Positions 8,173 through 13,952 of a stretch of 19,123 nt of DNA are shown here, piece by piece. Location: positions 34,780-53,902 of the forward strand of contig DHJA01000297.1 in assembly GCA_002404095.1 (NCBI GenBank), in the 5' to 3' direction. The position numbers were made by a program, and so were the translations under genes. Below the pieces are notes generated by a model that saw only the letters and a program-made list of their open reading frames with translations, had not been told where the DNA came from and did no database searches. Origin of the DNA: Planctomycetaceae bacterium UBA4732. GTDB lineage: Bacteria; Planctomycetota; Planctomycetia; Gemmatales; Gemmataceae. Numbering within the stretch: the first letter of the stretch is position 1; each line of letters opens with the position of its first letter.

Positions 8173-10074
8173 TCACATCTCGGCTTCTTCCCAAACGGTA
8201 TGATACGCCCCGGCTGCTTCAAAGTACTCGAACAAACGCCGGTAGAAGGGCAACACTGATAAGGTAGCGCTGTCGCCCACCACGATCAGCTTGCGGCGCG
8301 CCCGCGTCAAAGCGACGTTCGTCCGGCGCACATCGGCGAGAAAACCGATCTCATTTTCCGTATTGCTGCGCACCAGCGACAGCACCACGGCCTCTTTCTC
8401 ACGGCCCTGAAAGCCGTCCACGCTGTCGATCTCCAGCCCCGGTATAGGCAAAATCTCGCGGAGGCGACGCACCTGGGCCGAGTAGGGCGCGATGACCGCC
8501 ACGTCCTCCGGCCGCACGCCGGCGTCGAGCAGCGCCCGCACCTTACGGCCGACAAGCCGCGCTTCAGGGGCGTTTAGCCGACTCTCGCCGTCCGGCTCCT
8601 TTTCTTCATCGTAACTGGCGCCGGCCGTGTCGATGAACTGTAACGGCGTTTCCGTCAGGGGTTCACTCCGCACACCGGCGAGGTCGCACAGCCGATGGAC
8701 CGCCACCGAAACGTCGGCGCGAAGCGCGTCGTCATAGAACTCGCGCGACGAGAAGGCCATAATTGCTTCGTGCATCCGGTACTGCACGTCCAGGCGTCGC
8801 GTCACTCGGTCGCCGTACAAACCGACCAGCCGCTCCAGCAGGCTGACGCCGAAGCCCTGGCGAACCGCCTCCTTCGACACGACCGTCGGCGGCAATTGGC
8901 AATGGTCGCCCGCCAGAACGACGCGGTCGCAGCGCAGCAGCGGAACCCAGCAACCCGGCTCGGTCGTCTGACACGCCTCGTCGATGATTAGCAAATCGAA
9001 CCGGCGCCGGCCGATCACTTGGGCGTCCAGTCCGGTGGCCGTCGCGCACAGCACCGGCGCGGCGTCGAGAATTCGCTCGACGGCCACCCGCTCCAAGCGG
9101 TGAGCGTCGGCCAAGAGCGCTCGCGCCTCCTGACGCATATCGCGTTTGGCGCCGGGTTCGGGCTTGGCGCGCGTCCATTTGTCCGCCTTGCGGAATAAGG
9201 AAAAGGCTTCCTTGAGGTGCTTACGCGCCTGGCGCACGTCGGGGTGATCGTCCACCATGAGGTCGAGGGTATGTTCGCGCAGTTGCGGCAAAACGCGGGC
9301 GGGATGTCCCAGCCGGACGGCCTGTTCGCCGTGAGCCAGCAAGCGTTCCAGGAGGTTGTCCACGGCGAGATTGCTAGGCGCGCAGACGAGTACCTTGTGG
9401 CCCTGGCGCACGGCCTGACGAATCAGTTCCACAAGCGTTGTCGTTTTACCGGTGCCGGGCGGTCCGTGGATGACGGCGAAGTCGGACGCCGATAGGGCCA
9501 AGCGCACGGCCTCGCGCTGCGAATCGTTAAGGCTTGTATCCAGAGGGATAAAGTCTGCTACATTGTTGAATTCCGGCGCCGCTTCGCCTAATAGGACGCC
9601 GCGAAGCTCAGCAAGGCGGTCGCCCTTCGCGGCGCCCGCGCGCTGTAGAGCTTGGCGTTGCCGTAGTCGCGCCGTCTCATCGTCGGCGCGATCCAGGCGG
9701 AAGATAGCCTCCTCGTCCGCGTCCAAAGGGTCGTTCATTGCGACGCGGAGTTGGCCTTCCTCGCGCTCGCAGACGACGCCGCGCCGGCCGGCGTCATGCG
9801 CCCTTCCCTGAAGCGACAACAGTACGGGCGAACCGGGCTGCAAGCGCGTCCACGGCAATAACGCCCCGCCGCGCTTGGCGAGCGTCAGGATGAAGCGTCC
9901 GCCCAGGCCGGCGGATTCGTCGCGCACGACAAGGCCTAGCAGGCAATCGCCGCCGCGCTCGGCCTCGGCCGCGGTCAGACGGCGGACGCGCTCCAGCGTT
10001 TGCCGGGCCTGCGCCTGCGACTCCATTTGCAGGAGTACGGCCATTCGTTCAAAGGGGTCGTTCGGCAATGACAT
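8173..10074 (-). CDS. Superfamily 1 helicase, IGHMBP2/Upf1-like
   Basis: A 633-residue cytoplasmic ATP-dependent SF1B helicase. All core motifs are visible: Walker A GPPGTGKT (204-211), QxxA-type Q motif region LNDSQREAV (182-190), Walker B DEAC (365-368), motif III AGDHCQLPP (388-396), motif IV QYRMH (431-435), motif V DSVDGFQGRE (550-559) and motif VI RRTNVALTRAR (583-593). The N-terminal 150 residues fit the beta-barrel/stalk of IGHMBP2-type (SMUBP-2) enzymes, which unwind nucleic acid 5' to 3'. No nuclease, zinc-finger or R3H domain is attached, and length is usual for bacterial members. No strong Shine-Dalgarno sequence precedes the ATG at 10074; an in-frame ATG at residue 11 is possible. 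The gene sits between a palindromic repeat and the dehydrogenase gene. The role is probably nucleic-acid housekeeping or repair; no specific function is shown. Confidence 0.92.
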   Translation of the reverse strand: MSLPNDPFERMAVLLQMESQAQARQTLERVRRLTAAEAERGGDCLLGLVVRDESAGLGGRFILTLAKRGGALLPWTRLQPGSPVLLSLQGRAHDAGRRGVVCEREEGQLRVAMNDPLDADEEAIFRLDRADDETARLRQRQALQRAGAAKGDRLAELRGVLLGEAAPEFNNVADFIPLDTSLNDSQREAVRLALSASDFAVIHGPPGTGKTTTLVELIRQAVRQGHKVLVCAPSNLAVDNLLERLLAHGEQAVRLGHPARVLPQLREHTLDLMVDDHPDVRQARKHLKEAFSLFRKADKWTRAKPEPGAKRDMRQEARALLADAHRLERVAVERILDAAPVLCATATGLDAQVIGRRRFDLLIIDEACQTTEPGCWVPLLRCDRVVLAGDHCQLPPTVVSKEAVRQGFGVSLLERLVGLYGDRVTRRLDVQYRMHEAIMAFSSREFYDDALRADVSVAVHRLCDLAGVRSEPLTETPLQFIDTAGASYDEEKEPDGESRLNAPEARLVGRKVRALLDAGVRPEDVAVIAPYSAQVRRLREILPIPGLEIDSVDGFQGREKEAVVLSLVRSNTENEIGFLADVRRTNVALTRARRKLIVVGDSATLSVLPFYRRLFEYFEAAGAYHTVWEEAEM

Positions 10075-10091
10075 GAAAATTAACTAAACGT

Positions 10092-10149
10092 CTCACGCAA
10101 AGGCGCAAAGGCGCAAAGCAATCAATCTTTCTTTGCGCCTTTGCGTGAG
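10092..10149. repeat. Palindromic intergenic repeat, 19-bp perfect arms (CGCAAAG type)
   Basis: Arms at 10092-10110 and 10131-10149 are perfect reverse complements (19 bp) around a 20-nt loop. The left arm runs into a direct repeat, GGCGCAAAGGCGCAAAG, giving alternative pairings. It begins 11 nt beyond the stop of the NIPSNAP gene and ends 18 nt before the helicase start. On the minus strand no clean U-tract follows, so it looks more like a REP/MITE-type element than a classical terminator. I recall similar CGCAAAGGCGCAAAG runs between genes of several environmental phyla; that is recollection, not a search. Confidence 0.8.
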
Positions 10150-10160
10150 GCATAAACTCG

Positions 10161-10637
10161 TCACTTCACTGGAGCGTAGTCGGTCGAGATGAGATAGACC
10201 GATTCCGGCGGTTTGATTAAGAGCTTGCCTTCCTTTTCCGATTCGTCCCTGGCTTGGATCCAACCGGGGTCTTCGCGGAACTCCTTCCAGCTCTGGTCGG
10301 CCGCCGCCTTACTGGGGTATGAGAGTAAGTAGACGAGCTTTTCCTCCTGCGCCTTTTCGTCGAGCGGCTTCCAGAAGCCTTCGACCTTTAAGCCGTGTTT
10401 CTCGAAGTACTTTAATGTGTGATCGCGGAAACGCGCGTGCAACGCCTCCATCTTGCCCGGCGCGGCGTAATAGGTGCGCAACTCGTAGACGCGCTGGTCC
10501 ACTTTCTTTTCTCCTTTGTCCGGGTTGGCGGCGCGGACGGCGATGGCCGTTATCCCGGCGCCCAGAGCCAGGACCAACACGCCCAATAGGAAGCGCGTCC
10601 TTCCGCTGACCGCTTGGCTGAAACCGCAACATGACAT
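10161..10637 (-). CDS. NIPSNAP-family protein with N-terminal membrane anchor
   Basis: This 158-residue protein carries one NIPSNAP domain, a ferredoxin-like alpha/beta-barrel fold. Seen: the family opening RVYELRTYYAAPGKMEALHARF (residues about 49-70), then the central GFWKPLDE and a VYLLSYPSKAAADQSWKEF block leading to a closing YLISTDYAP strand. The N-terminus has a hydrophobic segment (about 16-34, FLLGVLVLALGAGITAIAV) that should be a signal anchor or signal peptide, placing the domain outside the membrane. Bacterial NIPSNAP proteins are mostly of unknown function; the fold is shared with dimeric barrel proteins. GGAG lies 8-9 nt before the ATG. The start is 6 nt after the Uma2 stop, so it is co-transcribed with the Uma2 and PQQ-like genes. 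Confidence 0.85.
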   Translation of the reverse strand: MSCCGFSQAVSGRTRFLLGVLVLALGAGITAIAVRAANPDKGEKKVDQRVYELRTYYAAPGKMEALHARFRDHTLKYFEKHGLKVEGFWKPLDEKAQEEKLVYLLSYPSKAAADQSWKEFREDPGWIQARDESEKEGKLLIKPPESVYLISTDYAPVK

Positions 10638-10643
10638 CGTTGA

Positions 10644-11315
10644 TTACTCCTTGCGTTGGCCGGCGCGTTGGAACCAACGCCCCACCGATAGGGTAAATCC
10701 CGGCAGCACCGCGCCGCCGGTCAGGGTCTCGTCCTCGTCGAATTCGTCAAACTGATCGACGGTCGTGTAGACTCGCACCAGCCGTTTCCGGGGATAGACC
10801 TGCCAGACGAGTTGAGCGCCTCCACCAAAGTATTCGCCCCTTTTGCGATCCATTTCTAGTTTCGTGTTCTTCGGGCTGAGTACCTCAACCGCAAGGTCGG
10901 GCGTCCGGCTAAGGATTTGTTCGTCCGGCAGGAGACGGTCGGAAAACTGCGACCAAGCGTAGAAGGCCACATCGGGCATTCTGACGAGACCGGGCCGCGG
11001 ACGCATCATCCCGCCGCCGCCTAATACAATGCCAAGGTCGTTTGTGTCCAGAAACGTCTCAAAGTAATAGCCGAGGATCATAGCCAAACGGTCTTCGTAA
11101 TAGCCCATTGCTTTCTCCACCAAGACTCCGTCCACCAACTCGCAAATTCTGCCCCGCGTCTCGGCTTCGATTACATCTTGTTCCGTCGCTGTACCCGGCG
11201 GCGGCTGAAGAAGGATTCTCGACGGCGGAATACCGTCCAGACGTTTCAGCAGTTCCCTGACCGTCCGTGGCGGAGCCAGGACCGTAGGCGGCTCCGGCAA
11301 AGGCGTGATGTTCAT
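10644..11315 (-). CDS. Uma2-family (DUF820) PD-(D/E)XK endonuclease-fold protein
   Basis: A 223-residue member of the Uma2 family, which has a restriction-endonuclease-like fold and is greatly expanded in cyanobacteria and planctomycetes; its cellular role is mostly unknown. Seen: ELVDGVLVEKAMG (59-71), the acidic residue in RMPDVAF (D115), the motif PDLAVEVLSPKN with E144, and the basic residue in MDRKRGEYF (K158), which together fit the PD-(D/E)XK active site; then the closing W-x-V-YP strand and the LPGF motif before the C-terminus. The active site appears intact. The ATG at 11315 is chosen because AAAGGAGA ends about 6 nt upstream; an in-frame ATG at 11348 has no comparable site and would add 11 residues. 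It lies 36 nt after the PQQ-like gene and 6 nt before the NIPSNAP gene. No transposase or toxin partner is adjacent. Confidence 0.9.
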   Translation of the reverse strand: MNITPLPEPPTVLAPPRTVRELLKRLDGIPPSRILLQPPPGTATEQDVIEAETRGRICELVDGVLVEKAMGYYEDRLAMILGYYFETFLDTNDLGIVLGGGGMMRPRPGLVRMPDVAFYAWSQFSDRLLPDEQILSRTPDLAVEVLSPKNTKLEMDRKRGEYFGGGAQLVWQVYPRKRLVRVYTTVDQFDEFDEDETLTGGAVLPGFTLSVGRWFQRAGQRKE

Positions 11316-11351
11316 TGACGCTCTCCTTTCCAGCATGGACCACCGCACCCG

Positions 11352-12644
11352 TTATCGCGCCGCCGATTTGCCCGCCTTGCCAATACAAAACAGGTTGTCC
11401 TTGCCGTGAATGTACAGGCGATTGCCGGCCACCGCCGGAGTGGACATCACCCCTTCGCCGAGGCTGTTTTTCGCCAACAGCTTGAACGCCGTCGGCGTCG
11501 CCTCGAAGACGTAGACCTCGCCGTCCTCGCCGGCCGCGTACACCTTGCCGTCGATCAGGACGGGTGAGGCGCTCATGTCGCTGCCCAGCCGATGCGTCCA
11601 GACCTCGGCGCCCGTCTTCGCCACGTGGCATGAGGCGAAGCCCTTGTCGTTGACGGCGTAGAGATAGTCGCCGGACGCCAGCAGGGTCGGGACGTAGGAG
11701 AAGGACTTTTGATCTTCCCAGGCCAGATGTGTTTTCGTCACGTCGCCTTTGCCGCCGGGCCGCAGGGCGATCAGTGACCGACCCGCCCCACCCTCGCCGG
11801 CGTTGGCGATGACCAATCCTCCCGCCATGATCGGCGAGGCCACCGTCCGCAGCGGATGACTGGGAAAACTCCAGATGTAATTCCAAATCTCGGCGCCGTC
11901 GTCGGGGTTGTAGCTGGTGACGCCGGCCGTGCTGGCGACGATCAATTCCGGCTCTCCCTTGTCGCTTTTCAGGATGAACGGCGTCGAGTAGCTGGCGCGG
12001 AAGGACTTGCGCTCCGCCTTCCAGGCGTCCGTGCCGTCCTTGGCGTGAAAGGCCAGCACCATCGAAGGCGCGGGCTTATCGACCTTTTCGCCCTGATCGT
12101 CGGCGAGAAAGACTTTGCCGTCGTAGACGATGGGCGAAATGCCGGCGCCGTGTTCGCTTACGAAGCCACCAAGGTTCCGGCTCCAAACCTGGACGCCTTT
12201 GAAGTCGTAGGCGTTCAGCAGCAGCTCTTTTCCATCCCAGAAGACGGCGTATACACGATCGCCGTCCGTGGCCGGCGTGGACGACGCCAAGGTATTCTTG
12301 GGATGCGCATGGGCGGCCGCGCCGGCGGCGCTTTGCTTCCAAAGGACTTCGCCGGTGACGGCGTTGAGGCAGAGCAGCCAGCGCTCGGAACCGTCGGCCG
12401 CGGACGACTGAATGAAAACGCGGTCGCCCCAGGTGATCGGCGACGAATTGCCGCGGCCCGGAATCGGCGTTTTCCACAAGACGCCTTCCGTTGCCGTCCA
12501 CTGGATAGGCACATCCTTGTCGGCCGAGACGCCGGTCCCGTTGGGTCCGCGGAAACGCGGCCAGTCGTCGGCGTGCGCGGCGGCGCAGGTCAATAGGCCG
12601 CACAAAGCCGGAAGAATCCAGAATGCGGTGGGTCGTGGCTGCAT
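11352..12644 (-). CDS. Secreted PQQ-like beta-propeller repeat protein
   Basis: A 430-residue exported beta-propeller. Seen: a signal peptide (residues 1-25, cleavage after AHA), then the planctomycete hallmark DDWPRFRGPNGTGVS, followed by repeated PQQ-type blades such as VLWKTPIPGRGNSSPI, WLLCLNAVTGEVLWK, VWSRNLGGF, AEIWNYIWSF, GAEVWTHRLGSDMSASPVLIDGKVY and a last blade ending NLFCIGKAG. Such proteins resemble BamB and quinoprotein propellers; many bind no cofactor. I see no dehydrogenase active-site signature, so an enzyme role is not supported. The ATG at 12644 is preferred over an in-frame ATG at 12695 because GGAG lies 8 nt before it and it gives a direct signal peptide. It is the first gene of a three-gene unit with Uma2 and NIPSNAP. 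The export and fold are firm, the function unknown. Confidence 0.87.
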   Translation of the reverse strand: MQPRPTAFWILPALCGLLTCAAAHADDWPRFRGPNGTGVSADKDVPIQWTATEGVLWKTPIPGRGNSSPITWGDRVFIQSSAADGSERWLLCLNAVTGEVLWKQSAAGAAAHAHPKNTLASSTPATDGDRVYAVFWDGKELLLNAYDFKGVQVWSRNLGGFVSEHGAGISPIVYDGKVFLADDQGEKVDKPAPSMVLAFHAKDGTDAWKAERKSFRASYSTPFILKSDKGEPELIVASTAGVTSYNPDDGAEIWNYIWSFPSHPLRTVASPIMAGGLVIANAGEGGAGRSLIALRPGGKGDVTKTHLAWEDQKSFSYVPTLLASGDYLYAVNDKGFASCHVAKTGAEVWTHRLGSDMSASPVLIDGKVYAAGEDGEVYVFEATPTAFKLLAKNSLGEGVMSTPAVAGNRLYIHGKDNLFCIGKAGKSAAR

Positions 12645-12756
12645 GGCAATGGCTCCAGTGTGAGTCAGGCTGGTCGGCGGACGATTTGCAGACATGATAC
12701 CAAGACCGGCTGGCGGAATCTCCTATCAACTTCGCTTTTTTCTCGACGCCGTCAGG

Positions 12757-12846
12757 CTAGTGCTTCGTCACGCATGGATTGATGGGTGGGACGGGCTTCT
12801 AGCCCGTCCCACCTGACCCATCAAAGTACGAGTGACGTTGCACTAG
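12757..12846. repeat. Nested palindromic element (MITE-like) with CTAGTGC ends
   Basis: Outer arms CTAGTGCTTCGTCAC (12757-12771) and GTGACGTTGCACTAG (12832-12846) are inverted with 2 mismatches in 15. Inside, GATGGGT (12781-12787) matches ACCCATC (12816-12822), and a core of 13-bp perfect arms (12785-12797 and 12801-12813) closes a 3-nt loop. It covers the last bases and the TAG stop of mog and fills most of the gap to the PQQ-like gene. No U-tract follows on the minus strand. The terminal inverted repeats suggest a non-autonomous mobile element; I see no clear target-site duplication. Confidence 0.75.
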
Positions 12847-13376
12847 GACTTGGGACGAAACGCCTTTACCACCGTCTCATTCGTGGTCAGAAAAGGCCCT
12901 TCAATCAAATCGACGCAGTAGGGAATCGCCGGGAAAACGGCCAACAGGCAATCGCGGATGGCGCTCGGCTTACCGGGCAGGTTAACGATGAGCGACCGTC
13001 CGCGGACGCCCGCGATCTGCCGTGACAGAATGGCCGTCGGCACGACCTTCAACGATACCGCGCGCATCTGTTCGCCGAAGCCGTCCAGCAGTTTCTCACA
13101 AACCGCTTCCGTCGCCTCCGGCGTCACGTCGCGCCGCGCCGGCCCCGTACCGCCGGTCGTCACCACGAGACAGCAACTTTCGCGGTCGCACAACTCCTTT
13201 AAGGTCGCTTCGATGAGCGGCCGCTCGTCCGGGATGAGGCGAACGACCGGTTCCCAGGTACAGGACAAAATTTCCGTCAGGCAGGCTTGGATGGCGGGAC
13301 CGCCGCGATCTTCGTATTCGCCGCGGCTGGCGCGGTCGGAGACGGTGACGACGCCGATGCGGATGGGTGGGTTCAT
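12843..13376 (-). CDS. mog: Molybdopterin adenylyltransferase (MogA/MoaB family)
   Basis: A 177-residue enzyme of molybdenum-cofactor synthesis. Family knowledge: MogA adenylylates molybdopterin before MoeA inserts molybdate. Seen: IGVVTVSDRASRGEYEDRGG at the N-terminus (residues 7-26), the nucleotide-binding signature TTGGTGPARRDVTPEAT (73-89), FGEQMRAVSL, the PTAILSRQ segment, LIVNLPGKPSAI and the C-terminal VDLIEGP and FRPKS motifs; these match E. coli Mog almost block by block, so Mog fits better than MoaB. Length is also close to the usual 190. The ribosome-binding site before the ATG is weak. Its stop TAG lies inside the left-hand outer arm of a palindromic element. It follows the 100-residue orphan gene by 40 nt, so it is probably transcribed from the promoter at 13792-13821. 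Other Moco genes are absent from the window. Confidence 0.93.
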   Translation of the reverse strand: MNPPIRIGVVTVSDRASRGEYEDRGGPAIQACLTEILSCTWEPVVRLIPDERPLIEATLKELCDRESCCLVVTTGGTGPARRDVTPEATEAVCEKLLDGFGEQMRAVSLKVVPTAILSRQIAGVRGRSLIVNLPGKPSAIRDCLLAVFPAIPYCVDLIEGPFLTTNETVVKAFRPKS

Positions 13377-13416
13377 AATTATGGCGGACGGGGAGGCCGC
13401 GCCTTTGTTGCCCGGA

Positions 13417-13719
13417 TCATTTCCGGTTGAGGCGCTCGCGTTTGGCGTGTTCGCGGATCTCGTCCAGTTCGCGCATAAGGTAGTCGGCCATCTCGTCCGT
13501 CTCCCCCTGCATCTCGAAAAGCTTTTGCAAAGAGTTGAGGAGCGCGAGCAAAGTAGGGTAATGGCTGCGACGGCGGATGGGACGGCTCAGTTCGCGGAGG
13601 TCGGCCGCGCGAGCCGTTAGATGATTGCTTATTTGTTCCGACAGGCCGCGCGCGCGCTTTCCGGCGTCGGTGAGGAGTTCACGGAGAGGAAGACGGCGAT
13701 AAGGTTTTTCGGCGGCCAT
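13417..13719 (-). CDS. Small helical protein of unknown function
   Basis: A 100-residue, highly charged protein I do not recognise. It has no signal peptide or membrane segment; the body is mostly helical with Leu/Glu/Arg heptad-like stretches (LRELLTDAGKRARGLSEQI, LDEIREHAKRERLNRK at the C-terminus), suggesting a short coiled-coil or helix-bundle cytoplasmic protein. The start at 13719 (MAAEKPYRR) is chosen because the best promoter on this strand lies at 13792-13821, which puts the RNA start near 13785, downstream of the alternative ATG at 13803; that longer version (128 residues) would not be transcribed. Neither start has a good Shine-Dalgarno sequence. It precedes mog by 40 nt and is divergent from the squalene-hopene cyclase gene. 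A product is plausible; function unknown. Confidence 0.6.
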   Translation of the reverse strand: MAAEKPYRRLPLRELLTDAGKRARGLSEQISNHLTARAADLRELSRPIRRRSHYPTLLALLNSLQKLFEMQGETDEMADYLMRELDEIREHAKRERLNRK

Positions 13720-13791
13720 AGGGTTCAACCCGGCCCCCGGAACGCGGGGAGCCGAAAAAAGCGGGAGGAGTTCGTAAGAGCGCCTAACTTG

Positions 13792-13821
13792 TGTATACTC
13801 CATAAGAAGCGTTGAAGTCAA
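13792..13821 (-). promoter_or_regulatory. Candidate sigma70-type promoter for the orphan gene and mog
   Basis: On the minus strand TTGACT (13821-13816) and TATACA (13797-13792) are separated by 18 nt, matching the -35 and -10 consensus at 5/6 and 4/6. It lies in the 233-nt divergent region 13720-13952 and would start RNA near 13785, leaving a leader of about 65 nt. It is the best minus-strand match that I found in the divergent region. Confidence 0.5.
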
Positions 13822-13861
13822 GGGGCGCTGAAGAATCCCGGACTCGTGAGTACACTTCCTC

Positions 13862-13891
13862 TTGCGGCAGTTTGCGGCAACCGAGTAGACT
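13862..13891 (+). promoter_or_regulatory. Weak candidate promoter with a 10-bp-phased direct repeat, for the hopanoid genes
   Basis: TTGCGG (13862-13867) and TAGACT (13886-13891) are 18 nt apart, giving a weak -35 (3/6) and a fair -10 (4/6). The 8-nt word TTGCGGCA is repeated at 13862-13869 and 13872-13879, one helical turn apart, which could be a regulator site over the promoter. The evidence is only pattern based. Confidence 0.25.
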
Positions 13892-13941
13892 ACAACCTCT
13901 TCGCACCAGCGAGTTTGTTCGGATCGGCGCCCCGACGGCGG

Positions 13942-13948
13942 AAAGGAG
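13942..13948 (+). promoter_or_regulatory. Ribosome-binding site deciding the GTG start of the cyclase
   Basis: AAAGGAG ends 4 nt before the GTG at 13953. An in-frame ATG at 13812 has no such sequence and would add 47 residues of low-complexity, non-family protein, so the GTG is taken as the true start. Confidence 0.75.
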
Positions 13949-13952
13949 TTCC

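Noticed and set aside
8173..10074. Helicase as part of a defence system
   Set aside because: No nuclease, methylase, DUF or other defence partner is adjacent, and the protein matches ordinary IGHMBP2-like helicases.
10644..11315. Uma2 gene as a transposon or homing-endonuclease remnant
   Set aside because: No terminal repeats, transposase or intron/intein structure around it; it is a complete stand-alone gene in an operon.
12645..12695. Longer N-terminus of the PQQ-like protein from 12695
   Set aside because: The extra 17 residues precede a normal signal peptide and lack a ribosome-binding site; GGAG stands before the ATG at 12644.
13812..13952. In-frame 47-codon extension of the cyclase from an ATG at 13812
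   Set aside because: No ribosome-binding site at the ATG, the extension is unlike SHC N-termini, and the GTG at 13953 has AAAGGAG just upstream. The opposing promoter also occupies this stretch.
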